A DNA stretch of 64,000 nt, taken from Polytrichum commune. Its lineage: Eukaryota; Streptophyta; Polytrichopsida; Polytrichales; Polytrichaceae. The stretch is from NCBI GenBank assembly GCA_950295325.1, contig OX485808.1, forward strand, positions 12,962,501 to 13,026,500, read 5' to 3'. The position numbers and the translations under genes were made by a program. How positions within the stretch are numbered: position 1 is the stretch's first letter; each line of letters starts with the position of its first letter. The notes under the pieces were generated by a model. It saw nothing but the letters and a program-made list of their open reading frames with translations. It was not told where the DNA came from and ran no database searches. This document shows, piece by piece, positions 11,935-24,700 of the stretch.

Positions 11935-12170
11935 CAGTGAACAGGGAGAATGGGCCACTAGTGTAGTGTAGTTACAGATTAACCGGTTGAGTTTGAGAAT
12001 GAACGGGTTGAAGTTCAAGACTTTGGGGAAATTACCAATCAGTTAAGAGGAATTTACAGAGTATTTTTGAATTTAGTAAAGATAAACCGAATGATGTCAA
12101 CCTAGAATTCGTTGGTCTTGGAAACACTAGAGTCTCGTGCGATTATGTCCAAAATCCTCCCTTGACACTG
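11935..12170 (-). mobile_element. hAT-type MITE, copy B
   Basis: A 236-bp non-autonomous element of the same family as 14336-14560, in opposite orientation. It begins CAGTGAACAGGGAG and ends CTTGACACTG. The flanking 8 bp are TACGAGAG (11927-11934) and TATGAGAG (12171-12178), an 8-bp target duplication with one mismatch, as expected for hAT elements. It has no coding capacity. Confidence 0.75.
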
Positions 12171-12178
12171 TATGAGAG

Positions 12179-14327
12179 GTTTCTACAGTGACTATGGGGT
12201 AAAGTTTTCGTGGCACCAAGTACATACATGGGGATGGTGAAAACACGGAGAAACCTTATTAGGTAGATGGGTCTTGAATGGTTTGACTGGCCCACTTTTC
12301 TGAGGATGTGAAACACGTGATTAGTACAAGATGGTTTGCAAATCCAAAATGAGGTCATGGCCGCTTTCCTCATAATTTATTGGAGCTCATATGAATCTCT
12401 TATTGTTATAGCAATGAAGATGAGGTGGCTGGCCACATAGCCGGCTCGTGATTGACTCTCAAGAACCTGTCTAGGAGCCGAAACATGCGCCCTCATTTCT
12501 ACCTAGTATCACCCAATCTATCAACCAAGAAAACGGCATCCACCACTGTATTTACTATGGCTTGCCATTTGTCTTGAATGTTATGCTTGATAGCGTGCAA
12601 GAGGATTCAATCTAGTTGGACTCGATTGAAATGAACTACAAACAAACTTCAGAGGTGCACATTTTGACTGCACCCAGCCATGGTAGGTGTCAAAGTGCAA
12701 TGGAGCAGCATCGTTGACCCTTGGACTTCCATCCTTGTGAGATTATTAGAAGGCACAGTATTCCAGTCTTAAGCCATGGCAAAAGATCCATTATTCTTGG
12801 AGAAACTTGCATGGGAACAAGAGCTTAACATCTTTTAACTTTAATGCTCTCACAATTCAGAATGAATTCGCAATTGCTAACTGGAACCAGGATAACAGGA
12901 TTCCCAATCCCATCTGATGGCCAAATTCATCTTGGGAGTTGGAAGTGCCTGTGAGAACCGTATGTGTGGCTGTGCGCCACTTCTCGTCTACCCACAGTCC
13001 AAACTTCACCAATATATTTGGGGAAAAGCAATGCTTCCTGAATCCGGTGGGCTGGATTCTGGACTCAAGATCGTTATTTTATATTCTGCAAGAATCGATT
13101 CTTGAGAAAGTCAGTCCACCTTGGAAAAGGATGTCGGTGGGAATACTTTGGGAGGTCACACAGAAGGCTTGACTTGCAGAGCCTCATAGTGGCAAACAAT
13201 AACATGTCTGTCAATTTCTAAACGTTCCTTCACTGTGTCAATTTTTTTTGGGGGAAGCTCAAAATCTCTGCCTTGAAGGAATTAAACTGCTTCGCACAGA
13301 CTCGCTGACCTACTCCACCATCCACCTCAAACGAATTAACTTGCTTCGCGTCCAACGGCTTGAAATTTGTGTCGGCCGTGTAAGGGAGTCCAATTAAAAC
13401 TTGCTCCCCATATATGTTTGTGGTTGATTGCAAGTTTATTGTATGTTTAGTCGAATTCAATGTAATTTTCCCTCTGCTTAGATTATGACATGCAGGAAAA
13501 ATATCAATTCTCAGAAAAGCCTCGTGTTATGATGACATTGAGGTCTCAAATGCTACGCTAAATATGATATTTAGTGTCATATGGTATTTCATGTCACTAT
13601 GGTAACTTTTTGGATGACGCTTCTTATGAATAATTGAACAAATATTGTCATAGATGATGGATGTGTTCGTCCATTGGCCAAAACCCTACCTTCTCTTGTC
13701 AGCAACTTGTGATGAAATATTGTCAGAGGATTGAAATTTGGGTGAAAAGTCACTTGGTAAGTGACAGTAATTGCAATATAGTAAATCTATAATCACCCCA
13801 AAAAATTACAAGGAATGACAAGTAACGTTGGGTTAACATTTAGTGTTGGTGACACTACACCGCGGTTTACAGTCAGTATTGAGCAAGACGATTAAAATCG
13901 GTAACACTAAATATCATATTTAGTGTAGCCTTATAGTAAGTATATTTACAGTAATTATATTATGTTGAAATTCCTCAAAAAAGTCATGTGAAGGAGGTGC
14001 TGTAGGAGTTGAGAATGACACCAAGAGTCAAAATCAATCATTTTCTTCCTATGGTCTCCAATCTGTACCTCTCTTACACTACAACCGTTGGTTAGAAACA
14101 TCAGAAGACCAGGCTTTTATTCAGTGAATGAGGAATACACAAGTACACTTAAGCTCACACCACTATATATGAGTCCACAATGTCCAACAAGTCTAGATGC
14201 TGCTGTACTTCCAAGCAAGGAAAGACAATTTATCTATATATTTCCCACCACTTGCTACTCTGACTTGTGTGTGTGCACATGTGCATTGAATGCTCACAGA
14301 AGTGACGAGATAGGACATCAACAAAGA
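12179..14327. other. No recognisable gene; unassigned sequence
   Basis: Short open frames occur on both strands (for example 12939-13172 plus and 13230-13460 minus) but none shows a known domain, and none exceeds 81 codons. The only structure seen is the pair of 23-bp palindromes at 13555 and 13904, described separately. Confidence 0.4.
13555..13926. repeat. Pair of 23-bp near-perfect palindromes 349 bp apart
   Basis: ACGCTAAATAT-G-ATATTTAGTGT (13555-13577) and ACACTAAATAT-C-ATATTTAGTGT (13904-13926) are self-complementary around a single central base. Half-copies occur at 29340-29357 and 41629-41645, so the motif is dispersed. The pair could mark the ends of a small unrecognised element or be independent hairpins. 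Confidence 0.55.
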
Positions 14328-14335
14328 CCTTAGAG

Positions 14336-14560
14336 CAGTGCCCGGGAAGTTTTTGGCATAGTCGGTCAAGATCCGAGTGATTCTAAATCCAGCCGGTTAC
14401 ATGTTGACATCTTCCGGTTTTGCTTTCATTCATTTGAAGTATGTTCTATAGATTCCTCTTAAATGATCGGAAATTCTCCTGAAGTCTCCAACTTCAACCG
14501 GTTATTTCTCAAACTCAACCGGTTTATCTGTAACTAACTGCCGGTTCTCCCCGAGCAGTG
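14336..14560 (+). mobile_element. hAT-type MITE, copy C, with perfect 8-bp target duplication
   Basis: A 225-bp element starting CAGTGCCCGGG and ending CCCCGAGCAGTG, so the terminal inverted repeats are CA(G/C)TGC(C/T)CGGG. It is flanked by CCTTAGAG on both sides (14328-14335 and 14561-14568). CAGTG-type ends with an 8-bp duplication are the hAT signature. The interior repeats the motif ACCGGTT four or more times. It must be moved by a transposase supplied elsewhere; its ends differ from those of the 15.7-kb hAT at 34216-49890. Confidence 0.88.
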
Positions 14561-14568
14561 CCTTAGAG

Positions 14569-17028
14569 TATCAGCTTCGTATTTGTTGATGTACATTCCT
14601 CACACACAAAAACACCTCAAATAACCCATAATCAGGTGATTTTTGAAGCAATCATGAGCAAACATGGCCACTGCCAGCTTGTTTGGGGATCAATTTGGAG
14701 CATTGTTGTGCTCGCCTTCAGCTTCTACATCTGGTTCTTCAATACCTTGAAGTAGTTTGTCAACATATTTGATGAGTTCTTACAACTGACCACTTAAACC
14801 CTGCCTTGCAACTCACTTTCACCTTCGTTTCAAAATACAAAGCTCAACCCTTGTAGGTCCAAGAGCCCCATTAGGGGCCTCAAGGTGTCACAAGGAAGGA
14901 ATTCAGGTTACTGCTTCATATTTTTTTCTGCTAAAGGTGTTCAAAAAATCCTATCTAATTATTCCATGTATCATATGCATTATTCCAATTGGAGGATATG
15001 TGTCTGTAATTTGTGCTCGTATGAATGAGCTAGACTCAAATACGTAAGACATTCATCTAATCATCATTGTCACAGAGGACTTTATTTCACTTCCATTATT
15101 TAAAGTATTATGTTAAATATGATTTAACATCATAGAAAGAAAATAATTGGTTTCTTGTTGGGGGTATGTACAAATCGTCACATGTCATGTATAAAACTAG
15201 CCCTTGTCTTTTAAGGTTTAACCTCTCCAAATTATGTAGGATTTGAAAGCACTGTGAGGGGTTCATTTTGTATAACATGTATCACTAATGAAAGTAAATA
15301 CGCTTGAATACGAAACAACAATTTATACAAGCCAATCAACATAGCCTTCATACCAAAGCTAAAATGTATTTCACAACACACCAATCCCTCTATCTAGCTC
15401 AAAACAATCCCCCATGACTCCACATCGATAGAAGAATGAGACTAACAACAATTGGATGTCCCTTAGATGTCTCTTCTTTTCTAACACGAGAGTCGGTAAT
15501 TGGAATGATAGACTTGTTGAGTTTATACCATCATAGGGACTATATCCGGGCAATGTGGTATAGGGAATAACAAGCAAACCGCACAGTAAAATTAGGGATG
15601 GCCATGTGTGAAAGTTCATGAGAATTTTGAGAATTACATTGACCTTGCAAAGGAATACCCAATTGTCTTCCATTAAAAAAAAATCCGGTTAAATTACCAA
15701 ACATACATACCTTACACTCCAACATTCTATCCATAATGCACAATATCGAAACATAGAAGTTTGGTTTATCTTGCATAAAATCGAGCCCCAACATTATGAA
15801 CAACATTGTTGTGCATGATAATAAAACAAAAAGAGACTCCCCTTCCACAACCTTAAACTACTAGCCACATTGAATTTCATGGTCGTTAACAAGGCCGACA
15901 TGAACTTGACTTTGTTCCTCCAGCACGTGTTATTAGAGCACACAGTAATACCTACATCGCGTCTCTTTCTTCATAGAGAATTGCTATCAATATTTGACAG
16001 GTTGAAGATAAATACTTGAACATACACATTACAAGATATATAAGAAAAGGTGAAGTATATTTTCCAAAGAAGCAAACTTCTCCGAAAGGCAACACTTACC
16101 TGAAACACTGTCAAGGATAATCTCATACATAACCTGATAATTAAGACCGCAAACAAACTCAAGCAGTGATGATACCCATCAGATTAGCATCCCTTATAGT
16201 TTATTTACTTCATCGCAGTCAATAGATGTTACTTAAAACCAACCCTTCTTCGCCAAGTGTTTACTAACAAACCTTAATAAATGACTGAATGACTGAAGTC
16301 ATCTAAATCATGCACATAACTTATCCTGTCTTCTTCCTCCAGAGACCATTTGCTATTTTCTATTTTCAAAGAAAAGCCAATCCATGCCCTGCGCCACATC
16401 ACCTCATCTTCTTGTATACATAAATTGATTTGCACATGTGGCGCACATAATCATAAAAACCTGAAGCCTACAATGCCGTATAGGTGTCTACCATCAATCA
16501 TGTAGGCAACCCACAATGAAGGAAATCATTTTTTAAAAGACGATATATAATTAGGTAGAGGGTGCTAAAACCAACACCCCACACAAAACCAACACCTAAG
16601 GTAGAAATATCATAACCCGTGAAAATAAGGTGATTCGCATTGAAGGTCTGGTTTGACAATCATGAGATAATTTTCCAAGATAGACGAGAAGGATTCATGA
16701 AGAATGCAAGTTGTTTCATATTTTTTGTCCTATACAAAAAATGCTACAATTTTTCAAAGTGGAAAGTTGTCCAACCCCTTACTCGTTCACTAAATTCTCC
16801 CTACACCGAACATGGTAATCCGCATTTCCATATAGAACATCGCCTGAATCGGCTACCTCATGAGTGCATTAACACTTGACTCCCATTGGCTACACTAAGT
16901 GTACACGCATTGAAGTTGCCGCCGAGCCATGATCGGTTTTGGAAATGGCACTTCACCGTTATGACGGCGGTCTAGTGCACTAAGTGCACCCAATCACTAT
17001 AAACACCTCCCAATCACCAACACTCTAC
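14569..17028. other. No recognisable gene; AT-rich sequence
   Basis: Weak open frames occur on the minus strand at 15371-15673 and 15540-15848 (100 and 102 codons, overlapping) and on the plus strand at 16640-16879; none has a recognisable domain. No element ends or RNA genes were seen. Confidence 0.4.
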
Positions 17029-17272
17029 TACAGTCTAACCTTGATAATATCACACCATCCGTTTCACCATAAAGTGTGATATAAACAAGGTGTGACATAT
17101 TTGATAATGTCACATTTTGAAGATTTGTGCATAATGTGATATTATCAAAAAAAAAAAGGTAGAAAATCAAAATGAAATTACAATGTAAAAAAAAAAAAAA
17201 AAACAAACACAAGACTTCAATGTTTTTGAATGTAAAATATAATTCAAAATTGTGAATAACAACATGAGCACA

Positions 17273-18988
17273 TCACAATGTGTCATTGAGATCAGGTAAA
17301 GACCTCTCACTAGAGACAAAGAAGCTTCTAATGTCACATTGTTTTAGTGATGTTAAATGTCCAACACCAATTCTAATGAGTTTGTCATGGATGTTTTCCA
17401 TTCCTAACAACTCATGAGTGTTGAAAATCTGAGAACCTTGGCTAGCCATAAAATTCAAAACATCTTTAGCATATTTTTGTGCATCGCTTAGCTTCACTAC
17501 TTTAGACTCATCATCATTGCTATCAACAATCAATGGGTCTTCTTCCATGGAATCAAGTACATGTTCGCCATCTTGCACTAATTGCACAAGCTCCTCAGTA
17601 GAATATTCCACCTCAAAATCATCTTCACCTTCCATGTTTATGTACTCTAAAGGACTAAGCTTTTCTATAGGCTTGCCTTCAACATCCAAGCCCAAATTCA
17701 ATGCGGCGATGAGATTGCCCAATTCCAAAGCTGCTTCCTCCATTTTGGACTTCATACGTTCATCAGAATTGTTGATATCTGCATTCCACGCTGCAGGCAA
17801 TATGGCAGACTTTCTCCAACAATTTCTAATGGTTTGATCATCTAATTCATGCCATGCCGCCACACACCATAGCATTGCTTGAAATAGATCAACATTCAGT
17901 TTCCCCAAATCTTCATTTGAGTTATCAATTTGTTGCAAAGTCCAGGCAACAAGCTTGCGTTTATAGCACATTTTGAATGCTGCAATCACTCCTTGATCCA
18001 AAGGCTGAACAACTGAAGTCACATTTGGTGGAAGAAACAAGATAGTGATATGGGAGAGTACAAAAGCATTAAATCCATCTATAACTTTTTTGACCTCACC
18101 ATGAATATCATGGCTTCCTGCATTATCCATAATAATGCAAATTTTTCTATCTTGCAATGCCATTCTTCGGTTCTCACTCTTCACCCAATGTGTAAAAACA
18201 TCACCATTCATCCAGGCTGAATTGTTAGAATAATAGTGTACTATACTATTTGGATCAAACTTCCGAGGAAAGCATCTGGGACGTGTTGATTTGTGAATGA
18301 AAACAAGCTTCAATCGCTCCTTCCCTGAGATATTAGTGCAAAGCCCCAATGTCACACGGTCCTTCTTCTTTTTATTTCCTTTTGCCTTCCCAATATTCAA
18401 AGTCTTGCAAGGAGAGGCTTTATAATACAAACCTGTCTCATCAAAATTGAAGATGTCTTCAGGATCATATTTCTTCAATATGAATGGGATCTTTGCCATG
18501 GCCAACGCAGCTCCAACTCCATCTACATCTCCACTTTCTCCATGCAGATAATAACACTTTATTCCATGTCGAGTTTTGAAATTTTGCAACCACCCATGAG
18601 AAAGCTTGAACTCGGTATCAGATATGCCAAATGAATCCCTCAATTCTGTAGCCTTGTGCATAATGACATCATCAGTTACAACTCCCCTTCGTGCCCTAAC
18701 CTGTCCAAACCATAAAACCAAAGCTTTTTCAAGCTGAGGCCATTTTCCAACTCGAGCACGTCGTACATTGCCTTCACGCACACATGTATCCACGTTCATT
18801 CACTTCTCTTTTGAACGAAGAATCTTGGAAATAGTGGTCCGATTCACAAGCTTGAATTTATGTTGGTCCACCATATATTTTGCAAGGTCTTCATGTTTCA
18901 AACCTGGATGAGCTTTGTGGACTTCACAAATTTTCTTCTTTTCAGAGTTTGATAAATCCACTCGTTTGTGCGTGGATTTACTTGCCAT
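17273..18988 (-). pseudogene. Pogo/Tigger DDE transposase with one nonsense codon
   Basis: Reads as 571 codons in one frame from ATG at 18986-18988 to TGA at 17273-17275, interrupted by TGA at 18800-18802. The N-terminus (MASKSTHKRVDLSNSEKKK to KLVNRTTISKIL) is the CENP-B/pogo helix-turn-helix, followed by a second DNA-binding helical domain (PQLEKALVLWF to SHGWLQNFKTRHG). The catalytic triad is visible as NFDETGL, IIMDNAGSH and VVQPLDQGV. Near the C-terminus KQCDIRSFF fits the PCNA-binding box Q-x-x-I-x-x-F-F, a feature reported for pogo transposases. The internal TGA sits after RSKEK, where family members usually have Trp, so TGG to TGA is the likely change. The rest of the frame is intact, so this is a young copy. 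Confidence 0.92.
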
Positions 18989-20055
18989 TGGAAGTACCTA
19001 TATTTGCCAAACCATTCCCCTAAATGAGCACTCAATATAAGTCACCATGATAATTTAGCAAAACTGGTGCATTGAATTGTTTTAGCAGCAACATTATTCA
19101 TGTATCATCACAAATTCGATCAAAACAAGTAACGCACCGTACCACAGGTGAGCGCAAATGAACAACACGTATCACAAGTCAGTAGACTGCCACATTTGAT
19201 TGAAATGCCTCCAAGATTTTGAGTTGGTTACATAATTTTTTTGATCTTGAACACAAACAATGTCATGTATTGCCCAATTTACAATTGAAGATGTGAAACT
19301 ACGAGCCAACATTCCTGCAAGTTCATACCATGAACCGATGAAATACAAAAAGGAACCTCAATGCTACTTCCAGGCATCACTCTACTTCAGCACCATGCTA
19401 CCCATTCCAACAGACATTCTCAAATCAAAAGAAAACTCAAACGAACCGTAATTGTCATGAACAATTTGCTGGCTGAGGCTGCGAGTCAAGAGGCTGGTGG
19501 CGAACTCGACGTTGCGCACCCAATTGGGCTCCTCCTGCTTGCCCGTTTTCCTGTGGTAGATGCCGAGGTTCGATTGCTGCGACTGCAGGTGAGCGACTGC
19601 GAGGGTTTTGACTCCCCTACTGGTTGGCCTTCTTGTTGCTGCGACTGCAAGTACCAGCGGTGAAGCTTGGCGGTGAGAGTCTCGAATGTGCCCAACCACA
19701 CCCTCGTCAACCTGCAATGCACACATTGTTCAAAATGCGGGTTAGCCAAAGCAAGTTCGCACACTGCTCATCTGTCTTTTCAATTACTCTTACTCCAATT
19801 ACTTGACATACATCTCGCACCTTGTCCTTAATAATTCATACGCTACCGAATTCACAAAGCTATGCAACAATGCCAACGAAGGCTTACAAGAGCAAAAAAC
19901 CAGCCAATCACTAGCTTCCAATGTAGCAACAACAACAAAAACAACAACACAACGAAGAACACCTGCACTGCATGAAGAAACACAAGCCTATGATAGAAAG
20001 TGTGCATTTAAATTCCAAATGAACAATGGTTCATTATATACAAGTGAGCTCGACC

Positions 20056-20211
20056 ATGAGCTTGACTAACCTACCTAGGAGACTGTTTCTACTTATGAGC
20101 TTGACTAACCTACCTAGAAGACTGTTTCTACTTATGAGCTTGACTAACCTACCTAGAAGATTGTTTCTATTTATGAGCTTGACTAACTAATCTAGAAGAT
20201 TGTTCCTAATT
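20056..20211 (+). repeat. 39-bp tandem repeat, four copies
   Basis: The unit ATGAGCTTGACTAACCTACC... begins at 20056, 20095, 20134 and 20173 with few differences between copies. It lies inside the pogo element, between the transposase and the right end, in presumed untranslated sequence. Confidence 0.85.
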
Positions 20212-20841
20212 GAATGCCCACTTAGGATGAGCGGCTAACACTTATGATCTTACTAGATTCTCCTATGCGACTATTGACTATAGAAACAGTGAAGACCGTG
20301 CCACATATCTTGAGATTTCTACATTGCAAACCAATTGAACTAATTTAGCTTAAGTCGACACTACTCTGTACCAGCTCAGCTAAACCGTAGAACTTAACAT
20401 CCTAAATTACTTCACACAAGCTGAAACCCTCAAAGACACATAGATGAACACATGTGACGGAAGGTGGGGTGCATAGAGGCCAAGAAGTCTTGGCAGCGCC
20501 GTCAAAGACAACACCTTTGAGTGCCGTGTATAGACAGCACCGTTCAGGGTTGGTGCACAGAGGCGGCTCATGACCCTTTGAATAACATTGCATTTATCAC
20601 AGGGGTGGCTCATGACCCTTTTGGCTACTACAATATGTCCATCCAACCATCACATACAATCCATCCATATTTGATATTATCACATTTACACTACGGATTT
20701 TGGAAAAAAATAGTGACATTAACAAGGGTGATAGGGATAATAACGAGGGAGTTTTACACTAAGAAAATCGGTTTCAAACTTTTAGGTGACAGTATCAAGG
20801 TGTCCCATTAAGAAGGGTGACATTATCAAGGTTAGACTGTA

Positions 20842-21380
20842 CAGTCAAGACTCTATAAATGCTATAGGTTGGGAGTAGCAAAAAAATAACATATATAGAA
20901 TTATAACACGTAACACTTATAGAATTCATACCGATGATTAATAACATTTATAGAAATAACACTTAAAATTTCCGAAAATGAAGAACATAACGTTTTATAA
21001 AAATAAAAGTAAAAATGATAATACATAATTCAACTAAACTAATTGGAATAAATAATCTATATAGTAGTAACTTGACAAGATTCTTCCAACTAAACTAACC
21101 GAAAGAAAGAGTCTATAGTAGTATGATGAGAAGCTTTCAAATGATGAGATGAAACTTCCTTTTGGAGTAATTGAATGCTCTTGATGTGTGATAGGGCATC
21201 ATTTGGTCTTTGTTCAAAATATTTTTTCAAAGTCTCTAGAGAACGCTCAACAACACTAAATCCTATAACTTCTACCACATCGATCATAACCTTGTCAACA
21301 TTAATTTCTTGATGTTAACACTATATTCGTTAATCGGAGACTTTTGAAAGTCTCAAAATAAAATATGCCCATGGTTTGGG
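20842..21380 (-). mobile_element. Terminal fragment of a second pogo/Tigger family
   Basis: Directly after the TA at 20840-20841 the sequence CAGTCAAGACTCTATAA begins. The same sequence, inverted and followed by TA, ends the fragment at 54566. This is a different family from 17031-20839. The fragment contains the transposase C-terminal remnant at 21090-21287; no matching far end was found nearby. Confidence 0.7.
21090..21287 (-). pseudogene. Tigger-like transposase C-terminal fragment
   Basis: A 65-codon open piece ending in ASHHTTIDSFFRLV. The leucine/histidine-rich helix followed by T-T-I-D-S-F-F is the usual C-terminal ending of Tigger transposases and resembles a PCNA box with the Gln replaced by His. 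No catalytic domain remains. Confidence 0.65.
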
Positions 21381-21725
21381 ATGCCAATATTGTGGGCATA
21401 CGGAATATTAGGAACATCAAGAACATGACGATTTAAAATTTCGCACGTAAAGCATATTCTTATTACTAAAAATAGGGAATTTCATTTAAAATGAAAACGT
21501 GAGCTCCTTGTGGAAAATAACAATCGACTCTAAAAAAACAAATGGTTTAGGTCATTATAGAGTTTGGGGTGCGCATCCCATAAGTAAGGCTTTTATGAAT
21601 TATTTGGATGGCACATCCCAAACGTATACCACAATGGAGTGTATCAAGTCCACTAAGTCTAATAAAAACCAAGTCTACTAAGCACCCATGTTTTTCGCCA
21701 TTAACTCCCACCTAATATGTTATGT
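21381..21725. other. No recognisable gene; short spacer
   Basis: AT-rich spacer between the pogo fragment and the DUF7869-like gene. It shows no open frame with known motifs and no element end. Confidence 0.4.
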
Positions 21726-24700
21726 TTACACATCTCCATCTTCCGCTTCATATCCATTCTCGGCGTCATTCACCGCAGCTGCAATACGTGCCAAGTTGTC
21801 TTTGGCAAAATCTATATGTTTTTGGGGGATGGTCATTGTTTATGTTTTGGAACCTTTCCGCGGCTTCGAAGCACAAAGTATAGTATCCGTGTTTATCCAA
21901 ACCGGTGTGTACGCTGAGTCCACTGTCCACTTAAAATTCTTTTTGGTGTCCCAACCTAAATAAGTGCGTAGCACGTTTTGGTCTTTAGTGCTTGGACGAC
22001 AATATTCCACCTCAATTTGACGAAAGTTGGGGCTAGTTCGAACAAAATTGGGTAAAGACAATACTTTCACCAACCAAATTGGCTTGGGATGCTCCTCATC
22101 CCCTGCTCGTACGAGGACCAAATAACCTTCATGGCAATCAACACCTACACGAAACGACGGTGCCGGTCGATTGCGGGCATGGCCAACGTAATGCTCGTCC
22201 ATTGCGAACTCTTCACGAACGTTTCCATTACTAAAAAACATGGTGTCGGACTCGACAACCGTTAAACGACTTTGTGGCCAAAATCCTTGTGTTAAAGTTG
22301 TACGGGTGTCGCCACCAAGTGTCATTAGGGCCGAGCGAATGCGATCCCAATACGCAATCAAAGGTTCATGAGTATCTCTAACACGTCTAGTGATGTCCTC
22401 CTCACACAACTCTTTCCAATATTCAATGAATCCAGATATGCCTTTGATGATTTCCGGCCCATTCCTCATGGGGTCGGGTTTGCAAGACTTTGGATCCCCA
22501 TCCGGGAGCAAACATTTCCCATCATTGTCTTGACGCCATACGAGTATACCATCATCCGGGCCCAATTAGGAGATGTGCACAAAAGCTTAAATTGCATGGC
22601 CGGGAGACCATCATCCCTTATATAGAATCGGAATTGTTGTGCTTTGGTATGTCCCACCAAACGGTCCCCTCCCTTCAACATGTATGGCTTGATGAAGGCC
22701 TTGAAATCTGGTACTTCCTCAATCATGTGCGGAATTACCGGCATATGGTCCAAATCCATATACGATTTCATAAGAAGTGGTATGGTTGGAAAATCTTCTT
22801 CATGCAACTTCATGCTCCACTGTCTGAAAGACGCATCAATGTCATCGTGTGTGTGTCCCACCATCAAGAAAGACACAAACACCTCCTTGAAGATTCCTTT
22901 CGCCACAAGCAAGGACCAAAAACAAAATACGTATCGACATTTGTTGTCCTTCGCACAATTATCAAGTTGAACGTGGAGAGTTGGAGGCAAAGGTTTCGCA
23001 CAAAGAGGTTCTCCGGGTGGCTCCGGCAATGACGACATACAAACCTCCTTCCCCTCAAGCAATGCTTCGTAAAGGGGTGTCGTTCCACAACCATCAAATA
23101 ATGCACGTGATGAATGTACCGGTGGCTTTTCCAGATCGCGCAAGAGTTTTGCAAATGATCCCACCGTATGGTTAGCATCGCCAGGGTAAAAATCCAAACC
23201 ATAATGGGCATATTTTACGTCTCCATGTCCGTGGGCAATCATCCCTGGGAAAGAAACAAACGATGCATGAATGAAAACAACAACAACCCTAAACGGATGT
23301 ATGAAGTTGAAACCTAACGCAAACACACCTAGTAAAATTGGATAATTTGAAGACACATTTGTGATTTCATACAAACCTGTGACAGCTACTAGCAACTTGA
23401 AGAGTCCATCTGTGGCCTTTATTTTCCGTGCATAACAAGGGCATGCGGTCTTTGCATGGTCCATTTTATCATGGATGATTGTTAGAACCTCTGTAGGCCT
23501 CATTATGGATAGAGCACGGTTCTTGTAGTAATCTTGACGGTGAGCCTCTTGGTTGTTGACATGTTCAATATATTTTCCTTGGTGTCTGGAGTGTGATTCG
23601 GTGCCTATGGGGTGGGCGTCCCGAAGACCTTTGTATTTTTCACACGTCGTACACCTAGCGAACTTGTCCCCAAGTCTCTTCAAAATGTATTCAGCAAACT
23701 GTTGGTTTTTAATCACACTCAACTTGGACAAAGAAATAGGCCCACATCCCGCTATGCGACCCACTTCGTTAATGTCCGTTAAAATGTTCTTCCATTTTGT
23801 TCCCGTGGGGAAAACCATTTGTACAACTTTCTCCCCTGACGACAATGTTCTCGTCTTGTGGGGCATTGCATCGGCCAATGGGACAATGATGGTGGAGAGT
23901 GTCGCAGAGGCTTGGAGTGTAGCCTCCCTGGGTTTCTTTGTGCCCGAATTTCCATGAAATCGAGAGCGCCGACCCAACGATGAATACTTTTGAAACCTAT
24001 AAAAGTCAGACTTTGAAACGGCGTGGATGGTATACCACGCGGTACAACACACTTCCACATTCTCAAGTGTGACCACCTTATGCCCATAGGTGTCAATGTA
24101 CACATTTATGTGGACCTCGAGTTTCTTTGCCGATCTCATACAGAAATCCGCAAGCCACATCTCTTGACGTAGGGACTTAATTTTCTCCCGCGAGAAAAAT
24201 TGGCAACATTTCCGATCGCAACAGTCCTTGGCGGACACAAGACGGATAGATTCGTCTCCCAATATGCGATCCCGTCTACGTTCTTTATCTCCTCGAGGCA
24301 CACGGTTAGAATCATATTTGCGCAGGCCTTTGCGAGGACGTATGTTGGCCAACAAAGCTAATTGCATTTGCTTATGGCGCCGCTCATGGTCCAACAAGCT
24401 CACTCCGTCATGGAGAACCCGACAAAGAGGCCATCGACGCAAGGAGAATCTCCATGTCACCGGGACCTCAAGCGGAAACAATGAATTCAAGATGCACACA
24501 CCAACATCGCTAGGACCAAGGGGGTTGGCATCCACACAATCACGGGGATCGGAGTTTCTACATATGTCATCTGCCACAGGGACACCAAGGTCGTTGTGTA
24601 GGACGACATCAAGGCCAACCCATTGCTCCCTCCCAAAACCGGCACACAAAAGAATGTCATTGTGGTCATCCCTGGAATGTAGAGATTGTTCGTACACTTC

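Larger units (their letters stand above)
17031..20839 (-). mobile_element. Complete pogo/Tigger (Tc1/mariner superfamily) element
   Basis: The ends are inverted repeats: CAGTCTAACCTTGATAAT at 17031 and its reverse complement ending at 20839, extending imperfectly to about 27 bp. TA flanks both sides (17029-17030 and 20840-20841), the target duplication of this superfamily. The 3,809-bp element encodes one transposase on the minus strand at its left end. From 19000 to 20840 it holds no recognised gene, only short open frames near 19380-19764 and a 39-bp tandem repeat at 20056. The right TA is shared with the start of another pogo-like end (20842). Confidence 0.93.
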
